DNA of 64,000 nucleotides from Vibrio palustris (GCF_024346995.1 NZ_AP024888.1:620001-684000); one strand, 5' to 3'; shown: positions 48,052 through 56,246, numbered from the stretch's first letter. Program-made: numbers and translations. The notes: generated by a model from the sequence alone, not told the origin.

Positions 48052-48469
48052 CATTTAACTCAGACTTAGCTTCATTGATAATTAAATTTGCAATAGCCTG
48101 ATTACTTTCTTCCCTAAGACTTTCCTCAGATAGAGAAGATTGCCCTCGCCAAGATATATGATATTCAGGCGCCAAGTTATTCACTAGCCCTACAGTGTAC
48201 CCCCTCGTCCGAGTGGCGCAGATAATCAAGTCGCAATTATTTTCTTTAAATAATATAAGGCTAGATGACAATCGGCTATTGGGATCGCCTTGTGTTTCTA
48301 TGCCAACCTTTACACCATTGATGAACAATATATTTCGCTGATCTCCATCATTAATACTATGCTCATCCATAATGGATTCAGCCATTGATAAAAGTCCCTT
48401 GTGAACAATACATAACGTGCTGGTTTTTCCTGAATTCTCCGCCCCCGAGAGGGCAATAATTTTTTTCAC
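48047..48469 (-). CDS. Small P-loop NTPase (cassette)
   Basis: A 140-residue protein with a Walker A motif at the N-terminus (SGAENSGKTSTL, about 8-19) and a Walker-B-like strand NNCDLIICATRTRG (about 77-90). It reads GTG as start, with AAGGA seven bases upstream. Overall it resembles small nucleoside-kinase or AAA-like proteins found in integron arrays; function unknown. It is the cassette directly next to attI-like copy B. Confidence 0.75.
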   Translation of the reverse strand: MKKIIALSGAENSGKTSTLCIVHKGLLSMAESIMDEHSINDGDQRNILFINGVKVGIETQGDPNSRLSSSLILFKENNCDLIICATRTRGYTVGLVNNLAPEYHISWRGQSSLSEESLREESNQAIANLIINEAKSELNV

Positions 48470-48490
48470 TGGTCGATCCTTGATTTTATG

Positions 48491-48655
48491 TATAACATCT
48501 TAATAGTGAGCATGCGCGTTATTTCATTTATCTACAGCGTATTATTTCTACACTCTCGATTCTTATTCATTGATACTAAATGAGTTTTTTACCAGCCACC
48601 AGCCAAAACACGCACTTTTATGATTATTTTTCAGACAAAACAAACCAAAAGTTGG
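48491..48655 (-). repeat. attI-like leader repeat, copy B (internal deletion)
   Basis: Shares the gene-proximal end (AAGATG|TTATA) and the distal 100 bp with copy A, but lacks about 80 bp between the two GCATGCGCG direct repeats present in copies A, C and D: a clean deletion between them. A REP motif adjoins its far side. Confidence 0.65.
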
Positions 48656-48663
48656 AAGCATAC

Positions 48664-48684
48664 TAACAAGACACCCATAATATT
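48664..48684. repeat. REP-like motif R4
   Basis: TAACAAGACACCCATAATAT, identical over 20 bp to the left end of RAYT element 2. No transposase is attached. Confidence 0.75.
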
Positions 48685-48776
48685 AATCACTGTTTTTGAT
48701 AGTATGAGTGCGTGGTTTATTTTGACGTGACGTAAAACAACATGAATGGCGTCATAATCAAGTATTCTAATGTTTT

Positions 48777-49646
48777 TCAATTGGTTATTTTAGAAAGCAG
48801 CTTAGGATTAACGACAAGATTTCTCACGCCATGCGCATGATCCTCGTTAAACACATTCCCTTCGCACCATTTACCCACTGACGCAATGTTCACCTTGGCA
48901 ACCTTAGGTCGCACGCTCCAAGATACCTGAAAAGGTGAGCCCTGTTCGTTGTAATTGGGTCCAGTTGTCGAACCAGAGTAGTCAACCGGCGCGCCTGTAT
49001 TATTAGGGATAGAAAAGGCTTGCTGAAAACCGTTCTTTTGACCATGAGAGGTCAGTGTCATAAAATCTAACGCATTAGGATCGTTAACCAAAACATAGAC
49101 TTGAGCTTCAACCCGTAATTGCGGGTTATGAATGGCTTTGTTCATACATGCCGCTAAGGTCGGGCCCGGTTTTACCTCGGCAGACGAATAGACGTAATGC
49201 ACTTCGATAGTATCCCCCGCCTGTAATCCGCCATGTGCACTTGGGCATACCTTATGCGCCAACGGCGTTGACTCTGCCTTTGTTAATGTGCCGGAATATT
49301 GATAACCAGACTGATAACCATGACCGTCTCCATTACCTGCATAGGTGACAAATTCGCCGCCTTTATGCTCGGCATTTTTGTGAAAATGAATATTGCACAA
49401 ATTCATCGCCGTGTATGGCGGAGCAACACCAAAGGAAACTGGATTACTTCCATCCATCGAGTCGATATCCCGAGGAGCTTGAGGACCAAAACCTTGATTG
49501 GCCGTATTGGTCTTTAGGTTATCGCGTTGCTGCGCAATGACGTCATCTGAAACCGCGTGATGATGGCCGGAATGACTTTCTTTAGCCTCAAGGTTTCCAG
49601 ATACACCAGACAGCACCGCTAACACACAATACATCGTTGCCTTCAT
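48777..49646 (-). CDS. Delta-class carbonic anhydrase-like exported protein
   Basis: A 289-residue protein with a signal peptide (MYCVLAVLSGVSGNLEA) and the delta-CA hallmark NLCNIHFHKNAEHKGGEF (about 82-99), which holds the zinc histidines, followed by VCPSAHGGLQAGDTIEVHYV. Delta-CAs hydrate CO2 and are best known from diatoms and marine bacteria; here the enzyme would act in the periplasm. AGGAGTGAAGTA precedes the ATG. It lies between REP motifs R4 and R5 without a recognisable attC, so it may be chromosomal cargo rather than an integron cassette. A strong terminator stands upstream. Confidence 0.85.
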   Translation of the reverse strand: MKATMYCVLAVLSGVSGNLEAKESHSGHHHAVSDDVIAQQRDNLKTNTANQGFGPQAPRDIDSMDGSNPVSFGVAPPYTAMNLCNIHFHKNAEHKGGEFVTYAGNGDGHGYQSGYQYSGTLTKAESTPLAHKVCPSAHGGLQAGDTIEVHYVYSSAEVKPGPTLAACMNKAIHNPQLRVEAQVYVLVNDPNALDFMTLTSHGQKNGFQQAFSIPNNTGAPVDYSGSTTGPNYNEQGSPFQVSWSVRPKVAKVNIASVGKWCEGNVFNEDHAHGVRNLVVNPKLLSKITN

Positions 49647-49789
49647 TACTTCACTCCTATGAGGATATCACTTAAATTCCTATTAGCCTTTCGATTTCAA
49701 TATGTTAAATCGAGACTTCCAGCAAAGTTAAACTAATATGAATCCGTATAAATTTCAAAATAGAAACGGTGATGTGCATACCATAAAAC

Positions 49790-49830
49790 AAAAAGAAGCC
49801 GATGGCGTTTTGCGCATCGGCTTCTTTTTT
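49790..49830. terminator. Strong bidirectional terminator
   Basis: Stem AAAAAGAAGCCGATG / CATCGGCTTCTTTTT around a short loop, with A and T tracts on both sides. It blocks read-through between the GNAT module and the carbonic anhydrase gene. Confidence 0.9.
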
Positions 49831-49884
49831 ACCAGTAATAAGACTAAGCCCGCGAATTCAGAAAAATACGTTAGACTGACAGTT

Positions 49885-49905
49885 CAATAAGACACTCATA
49901 ATATC
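49885..49905. repeat. REP-like motif R5
   Basis: CAATAAGACACTCATAATATC, one mismatch in the core. Between the terminator and the GNAT gene. Confidence 0.6.
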
Positions 49906-49989
49906 ACTTTCCAATAAAGAGAGCTGGTACTTAGTAGCTGCACACATCGATATTTCCCAACGAGAGAAGTAAGCGAGTTTATTGCGTTG

Positions 49990-50442
49990 TTACACCGTAT
50001 CTATACGAAGAACATAATGATCAAATGCCGTTATCTTACAATAGCCGTGTTTTTCGTAGAGCGCTTTTGCTGCTAAGTTATCTACCGTCGTCGCTAATTT
50101 TAGAGAGACACTGTCATTGTTCTTAGCAAATATTTTTACATAATTTAGCAATTCACTAGCGACGCCTTTACCTCGAACGTTCTGTATAACGAATAGATCA
50201 TTCAAATACCACATTGTTTTCATAGCAACAGATGAAAATGATGGATATAGTTGAACAAAACCTACAGGTTCGCCATCTAGATCGAATGCAATAAAGAACT
50301 TTGAATCTTGCTTCGAAAAACGTTCAGATAAGAATTCAGTTGAAGCATTAATATTTGATGGTTGACCATAAAACTGGCGATATAAATCAAAAAGTTTTGA
50401 AGCGTCTTCAATATGAGTTTTATCGGCCTGATGAATATCCAT
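49990..50442 (-). CDS. GNAT family N-acetyltransferase (cassette)
   Basis: About 150 residues with the acetyl-CoA loop LFVIQNVRGKGVASELLNYV and the C-terminal NLAAKALYEKHGYCKI. The ATG at 50442 is preferred over an upstream GTG. Directly after the stop the minus strand reads TGTAACAACGCAATAAACTCGC, which resembles the first arm of an attC, but the other end is not recognisable before R5. Confidence 0.82.
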   Translation of the reverse strand: MDIHQADKTHIEDASKLFDLYRQFYGQPSNINASTEFLSERFSKQDSKFFIAFDLDGEPVGFVQLYPSFSSVAMKTMWYLNDLFVIQNVRGKGVASELLNYVKIFAKNNDSVSLKLATTVDNLAAKALYEKHGYCKITAFDHYVLRIDTV

Positions 50443-50584
50443 TTCAGTGTATTCTCCCTTTATATAAAACACTCAAGTAATGTAATAAGTAATATTGAAT
50501 AAAATAAGCAATGATGCATAAAAACCAGCGCTTTAGACTTACAAAAAAACCGTTTATAGTATGGTGCTTTGCTTATTTAAGTAG

Positions 50585-50688
50585 TTAGCAACGCCTACCA
50601 CCCTGCCTAAACTTTTATGCGGTAACCACTAAATTCAAAACAAACCGAAAATGTCACGCGTTGCGAATTTGCTTGAATTGTTTATGAG
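50585..50688 (-). other. attC site (VCR-like)
   Basis: Minus strand: CATAAACAATTCAAGCAAAT then CAACGCGTGACATTTT in the middle and GGTAGGCG|TTGCTAAC at the end. The central CGCGTGGCATTTT-like text is typical of Vibrio VCRs. It belongs to the SDR cassette. Confidence 0.75.
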
Positions 50689-50692
50689 CTGA

Positions 50693-51430
50693 TCATGCCA
50701 ACGATAGCCCACCATCAACGACCAACGTGTGACCGACAATATAACTGGCTTTATCGGATAATAAAAACTCAATTGCATTAACGATTTCATCGATTTCCCC
50801 AAAACGATTAAGCGGTACTAAATCAGAAACATCCGCACGGATAGTGGAGTTTTCAAGTTGTTTTTCTTCCCATCGGGGAGTCCACGTTACACCGGGAGCA
50901 ACCGCATTGATTCGAATTCCTGATTGGATACTTTCTAGGGCAACGGATTGCGTCAACCCCTCAAGCGCGTGTTTAGCAGCACTAAACATTGATGCATTGG
51001 GTGTTGGTCTAATACCATTGATGGAGCTTACATTTACTATGGATGCCCCTGCTTCCATTAGTTTTAGTTCAGATCTCAAACACAAGGCTTGGCACAAAAA
51101 ATCCACATGAAGTGTTTCTTTGAGAAATGAAACATCGACTTGAGGTAGGTAGCCTCTAGAGGAAAGAGTCGGAGAAGCATTATTTACTGCTATATCCAAT
51201 TTTCCATATTGAGCTTCAATGTGAGTAAATAAACCGTCTAATTGCTGCTCATCCGCAATATCAACCGCCTGGTAATCAACAGATTTTAATTCTGGATATT
51301 TTTGCGTTGCTTCAAGCCAAATATTCTTCGAACGCGAGCAAGTAATAACTTTATATCCCTGCTTCACGAACCGAAGAACCGAATACAAACCAATACCTTT
51401 TGAGCCACCAGTGACTAATGCAATTTTCAA
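50693..51430 (-). CDS. Short-chain dehydrogenase/reductase (cassette)
   Basis: A 245-residue SDR with the TGGSKGIG cofactor motif (8-15), NNASPT (about 87-92), the catalytic Ser and YxxxK-equivalent region, and the C-terminal YIVGHTLVVDGG. At the catalytic tyrosine position the text reads FSAAKHALEG, so Tyr is replaced by Phe. That residue is normally essential, so activity may be altered. Translation starts at TTG with GGAG eight bases upstream. It lies between two attC sites. Confidence 0.88.
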   Translation of the reverse strand: MKIALVTGGSKGIGLYSVLRFVKQGYKVITCSRSKNIWLEATQKYPELKSVDYQAVDIADEQQLDGLFTHIEAQYGKLDIAVNNASPTLSSRGYLPQVDVSFLKETLHVDFLCQALCLRSELKLMEAGASIVNVSSINGIRPTPNASMFSAAKHALEGLTQSVALESIQSGIRINAVAPGVTWTPRWEEKQLENSTIRADVSDLVPLNRFGEIDEIVNAIEFLLSDKASYIVGHTLVVDGGLSLA

Positions 51431-51463
51431 TATAGAACTCCTTTTCTATTTATGAGCTTTGGC

Positions 51464-51560
51464 GGCTAATGCCGCGTTAAGGTGCACAGCTATGTGTGCC
51501 ATAATCTTGAGCGAAGCGAAACCAGCACACGGCGCGAGTCTCTCTTAAGTGCTTGTTATA
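51464..51560 (-). other. attC site
   Basis: Minus strand: TATAACAAGCACTTAAGAGA to CCTTAACGCGGCA|TTAGCC, about 97 bp, with complementary R and L boxes and an inner GTGTGC / GCACAC pairing. It is the attC of the truncated gene at 51568-51810. Confidence 0.78.
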
Positions 51561-51567
51561 CAAATTT

Positions 51568-51810
51568 TTACAGCTTATCCGCCAACTTCTTAAGGTAAGA
51601 TTTGGCTAGTTCATTTTTACCTCGGCTTAACCACTTTATACACTCTAAAAGTTCCCAGATTAAGCCTTGGTCACCATTTGTATATGCAGGAAAGTCTTCG
51701 TGCTTTGGTGCTGGAGCATCGGTTAATCGTGACTCCACAGCACCCGCTTTATCAAATAGCACTTTGAAAGGTCTTGATATATCAAAAGGTTCGCTTAGAT
51801 CTAGGCAATA
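51568..51810 (-). pseudogene. 5'-truncated cassette gene
   Basis: Open frame of about 80 codons ending at an intact stop before its attC. The frame is open upstream of any start codon and hits TAA exactly at the REP motif R6, so the 5' part was removed at that junction. The surviving text (DISRPFKVLFDKAGAVES, later GLIWELLECIKWLSRGKNEL) looks like the C-terminal half of a soluble enzyme, perhaps a nucleotidyltransferase, but I cannot assign it. A GTG at 51762 could permit translation of a fragment. Confidence 0.7.
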
Positions 51811-51832
51811 TTAACAAGACACCCATAATATC
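51811..51832. repeat. REP-like motif R6
   Basis: TTAACAAGACACCCATAATA plus TCT, identical to the left end of RAYT element 2 and continuing with similarity for about 10 bp more. No transposase follows. Confidence 0.78.
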
Positions 51833-51963
51833 TAATAAACAATAAATCAACCGTCGTTACCGATATATTCGAACCATCATTTTTAATACCTCTAACACAC
51901 CTATTCCACTCAGAGAGCGTAACGAGTAACTCCCTATTGCTAACTTCATTGTATAGTCGATCA

Positions 51964-52419
51964 TCAAATAGCGCGGTGTTTATAGCAATAACGATACGCC
52001 TGACTGGCGCCATACTCGATAACAGCCGTTCTTTGAAAGCCATTTTTCTCGTAAAAACGATGCGCAGTAACACTAAACGTTGGCGTTTCAAGCTCGATAA
52101 CTGTTCCATAAGACGCTTCGTGTTTAAGAAAATCGAGGGCCGATGTGCCGATGCCTAAGCCTTGACAAGCAGGAGCAATAAACAGCCTATAAAGGTTAAT
52201 GATTTTATGCACTTGTAAAAAATAAAAACCACCAACAACTTCGCTTTCATGCCTGATCACGTAATAACAATACTTTTCCAAGGCTTTCGCTTGATGATCA
52301 TAATCATCGTAACCGGGAGGGCCAGAGCCGCATATTGTTCGATCGGGTGAGAAGGCCGATATTTGGATATCCAGAAGGGCCTCAATATCATCTAAAGCCG
52401 CTTTTTCAATTGCATACAT
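51964..52419 (-). CDS. GNAT family N-acetyltransferase
   Basis: A 151-residue GNAT: LYRLFIAPACQGLGIGTSAL for acetyl-CoA and FSVTAHRFYEKNGFQRTA near the C-terminus. It lies between REP motifs R6 and R7. No attC is recognisable in the 130 bp after its stop. Substrate unknown. Confidence 0.85.
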   Translation of the reverse strand: MYAIEKAALDDIEALLDIQISAFSPDRTICGSGPPGYDDYDHQAKALEKYCYYVIRHESEVVGGFYFLQVHKIINLYRLFIAPACQGLGIGTSALDFLKHEASYGTVIELETPTFSVTAHRFYEKNGFQRTAVIEYGASQAYRYCYKHRAI

Positions 52420-52437
52420 CCTTGAATCTCTCCGCTG

Positions 52438-52450
52438 GTGACACCCATGG
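52438..52450. repeat. Degenerate REP-like motif R7
   Basis: GTGACACCCATGG; a worn copy just left of RAYT element 1, possibly what remains of its original left end. Confidence 0.45.
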
Positions 52451-52488
52451 TATTATAATAATAAGGTACCTATAATATCTAACAATAA

Positions 52489-52508
52489 AACTGTACAAAT
52501 ATACAGTT
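52489..52508 (+). promoter_or_regulatory. LexA (SOS) box in RAYT 1 promoter
   Basis: AACTGTACAAATATACAGTT contains a perfect CTGT-N8-ACAG. It covers the predicted -35 (TGTACA), which is 17 bp before the -10 TATATT. Identical in RAYT 2. Confidence 0.75.
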
Positions 52509-52557
52509 AAACACTATATTTTTTATACCTCGTTACCTAATAATTAGAGAGCGGCGT

Positions 52558-53532
52558 ATGCCTAAATCAAGAAGCCAACAAATCAGCTTAGTCGATACAC
52601 CCTACTATCACTGCGTGTCTCGCTGTGTGCGCCGCGCTTTCTTATGCGGTGATGATGCTGTTACCGGGCAAAACTACGAACACCGGCGCGGCTGGGTTGA
52701 GAAACGATTACTGTTTTTAACCCAAGTCTTCGCTATCCAAGTGTGTGCCTATTCGGTGATGAGTAATCATACTCATGTGGTGCTTTTTATTGATGAAGAG
52801 GCGGCCAAACATTGGTCAACGATGGACATTGTCACTCGTTGGCATCAATTGCATAAAGGCACGCTCATCACTCAACAATATGTACAAAATGGCGCGGTGC
52901 CCGAGCATTTACAGCCTTTATTGGACGCCACCATTGAAACCTATCGCCAACGGTTAATCGACATCAGTTGGTTTATGAGAGAGCTGAACGAATCCATTGC
53001 AAGACAAGCCAACCAAGAAGATAACTGCACGGGTCGATTTTGGGAAGGGCGATTTAAATCTCAGGCCTTGCTCGATGAAGCCGCACTCATTGCCTGCATG
53101 GCGTATGTCGACCTAAATCCAATTCGAGCCAAGATAGACCACACTCCGGAAACCTCGCATTATACCAGCATTAAGCAGCGTATCGCCGCCGCATTACATC
53201 CGGAGCAACCTCACAATCTTTTGCCATTTATTGGCAATCCCAGGCAACATCAGCCGAAGGGGCTCCCCTTCCAGCTTGCTGATTACATCGAATTGGTTGA
53301 TTTAACGGGGCGAATACTTCGTGATGATAAACGCGGTCACATTGATGTTTCACTGACGCCAATCCTGCAAAGGCTCAATATTCCATCCGACAATTGGCTC
53401 ATCATTACGAGTGAATTTGAGCAGCACACGCATATAGCGGTGGGCAAAGAAAACAACCTAACACGCTACTATCAACACTGTGATTACCAACGCCGACCGA
53501 AAATCACTCAAACCCAAAAGCTACTGGCTTAG
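52558..53532 (+). CDS. REP-associated tyrosine transposase (RAYT, Y1_Tnp)
   Basis: A 324-residue HUH-type transposase of the IS200/IS605-related RAYT group, which nicks single-stranded REP hairpins. The HUH histidines lie in SNHTHVVLF (about 70-78), and the catalytic tyrosine in ACMAYVDLNPIRAKID (about 178-193), preceded by GRFWEGRFKSQALL. The C-terminal extension beyond 240 residues is longer than in many RAYTs. GAGAG lies seven bases before the ATG. The promoter carries a LexA box. It differs from the second copy by seven residues. Confidence 0.92.
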   Translation: MPKSRSQQISLVDTPYYHCVSRCVRRAFLCGDDAVTGQNYEHRRGWVEKRLLFLTQVFAIQVCAYSVMSNHTHVVLFIDEEAAKHWSTMDIVTRWHQLHKGTLITQQYVQNGAVPEHLQPLLDATIETYRQRLIDISWFMRELNESIARQANQEDNCTGRFWEGRFKSQALLDEAALIACMAYVDLNPIRAKIDHTPETSHYTSIKQRIAAALHPEQPHNLLPFIGNPRQHQPKGLPFQLADYIELVDLTGRILRDDKRGHIDVSLTPILQRLNIPSDNWLIITSEFEQHTHIAVGKENNLTRYYQHCDYQRRPKITQTQKLLA

Positions 53533-53703
53533 TCACGCCATTCATTGCTTGACCAAAACTATAGCGGAACGTCCTCACTCGGCTTGAACAAACTAAAACT
53601 TAAGTAAAATGATTAATTCATCACTCAAAACCCAGAATGACTAGAACATTCTAAAATAACATAGTGATGAACGATAGAATGACATCCAAAATAACGCATA
53701 TTT

Positions 53704-54315
53704 TCATAATATGGGTGTCTTGTTTATTTGTGTTGTCTGCTTGAGCGTATTGTTGGACGCCAGTGCCTGGATACAGGCCTCTCGCAACGCCCAGGCATCT
53801 TCGAACGACTGGTCATTGTGGCTGGCCCACTTCCTTATCGCTTCTTGGTGCAGAGACTTCTTTTCTTCCGTTAGATGCTCAGGGTACATCACGTGCTCCG
53901 ACAGCAAGGCGTCGAAAGGTGATGAACTTCCTGCGCTCACACCGGTAAAGTCATGTCGCTGGTTTCCGAGTCGAAGATAACAGTGAGCTTCTGGGATAGA
54001 AGCAAAACCTGCTCGGTCCAGCACCACTCCAACACCTGGCGTGTTCTGCTCTGACATCGCATAGAGCCCGACAACCAACTCCACTTCCATATGCTCACAT
54101 TCATGCGCCACCGCGGCCAGTAAGCGATGCTTGAAACTGCATGTGCCTCGCAGCTCATTAAGAACCGACAGAAAATCTCCGGAATCCGAGGGGCGCCCAT
54201 AAGGCAGCTGCCGGACGTATTCGGCAAGACTGAGAAAATGATCGAAACCAAGTATCCGCACATCTTTGGTAAGCGGGCCATTTTCAGGAAGCTCGAAATC
54301 CAGTTTCGGGGTCAC
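53704..54315 (-). CDS. Hypothetical cassette protein, C-terminus reading into a REP end
   Basis: A 203-residue soluble protein that I do not recognise; less AT-rich than its neighbours. A segment LLAAVAHECEHMEVELVVGL could form a helix with a metal-type HExxH-like pattern (HECEHME), noted without claim. The last 15 residues are encoded by the attC remnant and the REP motif, and the stop codon lies inside the REP, so the native C-terminus is altered. It starts at GTG after ATAAGGAG. Second cassette from attI-like copy C. Confidence 0.72.
   Translation of the reverse strand: MTPKLDFELPENGPLTKDVRILGFDHFLSLAEYVRQLPYGRPSDSGDFLSVLNELRGTCSFKHRLLAAVAHECEHMEVELVVGLYAMSEQNTPGVGVVLDRAGFASIPEAHCYLRLGNQRHDFTGVSAGSSSPFDALLSEHVMYPEHLTEEKKSLHQEAIRKWASHNDQSFEDAWALREACIQALASNNTLKQTTQINKTPIL
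53727..53758 (-). other. attC remnant cut by RAYT 1 right end
   Basis: Minus strand CCAACAATACGCTCAAGCAG followed by ACAACAC: a typical attC R''-L'' arm that stops after about 30 nt at the REP end. The rest of the site is gone. Confidence 0.55.
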
Positions 54316-54333
54316 GATTTCTCCTTATGGCTT

Positions 54334-54456
54334 TCAACGCCCTGTTAAGGTGTGAGCAACGCAATACTGAAGCCTCCGCATACCACCTTAAACACTAAAT
54401 GCAACGCATAGTAAAAATGCCACGCGTTCCGAATCACTCTTGAACAGATTGTTATA
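54334..54456 (-). other. attC site (VCR-like)
   Basis: Minus strand from TATAACAATCTGTTCAAGAG through GGAACGCGTGGCATTTTTAC to CCTTAACAGGGCG|TTGA, about 122 bp. It is a full VCR-like attC, owned by the DUF2971 cassette. Confidence 0.88.
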
Positions 54457-55230
54457 TCAATGTTTTACTACGATCTCGATACTGCTTTTTCTTTCTACAG
54501 CATACCTGCGCTCGATAAAGGCAGGGAGTTTTTCATCCAGATAGGCTATGGCACGCTTGTCCATACGACAGCCAAAGATTATAGCGGTAATCCATTCTGG
54601 TTTATAAGAGACTAACGTGTAGTTTGGTTCCTGCTTATTGATAAGAGGCTTCATGTCTGAGCCGAACTGGACCCTGTACTCGCTTTCATATTCCCACTCT
54701 GTTAACTTAATTTTAAGAGCTTCCCAGATTTTCCTTCCGACTTCTCCATTATCCAGTAGACCAAATTGCATTTTAAATACATCAAGCAGCTCAAAGCGAG
54801 CTATTGAATCTTGGTAAATTACTTTTTCCGCGTTTATATCTTTGACGTTCCATTCTAGACAGAAGCCTTTATGAGAATTAGCGTAATGTGACCACATGAG
54901 ATTATTGTCAGGTTTATCCGTTAAACAAAAAAACAAGTATTCATCGAATTTTTGGTTTACATTTCTACGGAAAGCTTCAAAATTTCTTTGTCCAGCCTCA
55001 CCAAAAAATAACTGTTTGAACTCGTGCTTTTCCGCACCCTTTAGCTGCACGTGAACGGCTCTAAGCTCACTTTTAGTGGGTATGATGAAATCAATTTTGG
55101 AATCAAAAAGGTCGTTGAAATTTGTTCTTTTCGAAAATGTCACTTGATTATTCAATACGTTTTGGATGGCATATTCATTTTCAAGGTTTTCGAAATTATA
55201 AACTGGACAATACTTGTACAGACTTTCCAA
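54457..55230 (-). CDS. DUF2971 family protein (cassette)
   Basis: About 257 residues. The family core LMWSHYANSHKGFCLEWNV (about 119-137) and the N-terminal LYKYCPVYNFENLE and VTFSKRTNFNDLFDS segments are clear. DUF2971 proteins are common in defence islands and integrons; function unknown. I chose the TTG at 55230 because GGAG lies eight bases upstream; the frame extends 22 codons into the attI-like repeat, but that part is not protein-like. First cassette after attI-like copy C. Confidence 0.82.
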   Translation of the reverse strand: MESLYKYCPVYNFENLENEYAIQNVLNNQVTFSKRTNFNDLFDSKIDFIIPTKSELRAVHVQLKGAEKHEFKQLFFGEAGQRNFEAFRRNVNQKFDEYLFFCLTDKPDNNLMWSHYANSHKGFCLEWNVKDINAEKVIYQDSIARFELLDVFKMQFGLLDNGEVGRKIWEALKIKLTEWEYESEYRVQFGSDMKPLINKQEPNYTLVSYKPEWITAIIFGCRMDKRAIAYLDEKLPAFIERRYAVERKSSIEIVVKH

Positions 55231-55248
55231 ATTTTGTACTCCATTGAT

Positions 55249-55464
55249 ATAACATTTTAATAGTGCGCATGCGCGTTTACACATTTTAAAATTCACTCAA
55301 AAACTCTTTTAACTTACTGAAAAAATAATGCTTTTTCATTCATATCCGCAAAAACCAAACTGGAAAAACGAGCATGCGCGTTTTCACATTTATCCACGGC
55401 CTGTTATTTCTGCTGCATATATTCTTATTCATTGATACTAAAAGGATTTCTGAATTCGTGCGAG
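55249..55464 (-). repeat. attI-like leader repeat, copy C
   Basis: About 216 bp, nearly identical to copy D. Minus-strand end AAAATG|TTATATC at the cassette boundary, and two GCATGCGCG direct repeats about 110 bp apart. A REP motif follows six bases beyond its far end. Confidence 0.65.
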
Positions 55465-55470
55465 TATTTT

Positions 55471-55492
55471 CATAATATGGGTGTCTTGTTTA
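55471..55492. repeat. REP-like motif R9
   Basis: CATAATATGGGTGTCTTGTT plus TA, identical to the right end of both RAYT elements, including a few bases upstream (ATTTT). No transposase is attached. Confidence 0.78.
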
Positions 55493-55505
55493 TTTGTTTT
55501 GTTTA

Positions 55506-55549
55506 TTTAACACTCAAGCGTTAAGCGTCCATTGATTTGCTTTGTTATG
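55506..55549 (-). other. Candidate short or degenerate attC
   Basis: Minus strand CATAACAAAGCAAATCAATG then GACGCTTAACGCTTGAGTG|TTAAAT: a plausible R'' box and a perfect GTTRRRY end, but with almost no central part. It may be an attC shortened by deletion. Confidence 0.4.
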
Positions 55550-56147
55550 TTTTTTGAATTACGTTAAATTTTTTAACTGTATTGACATCAAAAGATTTTA
55601 TTTTAGCTAATATTTTTTTAGTATTAGATATCGTATTATTTCCTTTATTAATCATTGACATAAAATATAAAATCCTTTGCCAATTTTTGAAATGTTCTTT
55701 ACTTACTCCAGAAATAACTGGAAGCATAGCCTGAAGAGAACTTAGCTCGATGCTTATATGGTTTTTAATATGATCGCATAGCGCTTCTGATTCTATCACT
55801 GAAATTTCTTCTGAAATTTTATTTATAATTTTTGCATTAAATGCTGATTGAAAATCATAAAATTTAAATTTTTCTGGGCTTTCAATAAACAGCTCAAATT
55901 CTTTATGCTCAACTAGACACCTATCTAAAAGAGGTTTAAATCTCAATAGATCAACTATAAAAAATCGCAAATAAGATCTAGCTCTTCTTTCATTTTCTAT
56001 TACTATTTTTTTCCTTCTACGTTCTTCTATATAGCTAAATATCAAATAAACAAAGACCATATCAACAACAACACCAATCATTTCAGGGAAAATCCCTCCT
56101 ACTATGAAATCTTTGTAGTAATTATTGCCATTTTCTTTAATCCCATA
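55545..56147 (-). pseudogene. 5'-truncated membrane protein gene
   Basis: Open frame of about 200 codons with one membrane helix near its present start (IVGGIFPEMIGVVVDMVFVY, partly upstream of the first ATG at 56081) and a long helical cytosolic domain. Upstream, the frame continues without a start until a TAA at 56148-56150, inside the RAYT 2 left end, just as in the 51568 gene. The original 5' end was therefore lost at this junction. Very AT-rich. Family not recognised; single-pass proteins with coiled tails are common in cassette arrays. Confidence 0.65.
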
Positions 56148-56177
56148 TTAACAAGACACCCATAATATCTAACAACA

Positions 56178-56197
56178 AACTGTACAAATATACAGTT
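56178..56197 (+). promoter_or_regulatory. LexA (SOS) box in RAYT 2 promoter
   Basis: AACTGTACAAATATACAGTT, identical to the copy before RAYT 1 and likewise overlapping the predicted -35 element. Confidence 0.75.
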
Positions 56198-56246
56198 AAA
56201 CACTATATTTTTTATACCTCGTTACCTAATAATTAGAGAGCAGCGT

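Larger units (their letters stand above)
52473..53726 (+). mobile_element. RAYT element 1
   Basis: About 1.25 kb, nearly identical to 56163-57414. It includes a short leader with a LexA box, the transposase gene, about 170 bp of 3' non-coding DNA and the right REP end CATAATATGGGTGTCTTGTT. The expected left end (TAACAAGACACCC) is missing or replaced by degenerate R7, so this copy has a rearranged left boundary. The right end cuts into an attC. Confidence 0.8.

Noticed and set aside
51801..52109. 102-codon frame antisense-shifted to the GNAT gene (minus strand)
   Set aside because: It overlaps the GNAT gene in another frame and ends within the REP. The GNAT frame has clear motifs, so this one is treated as a shadow.
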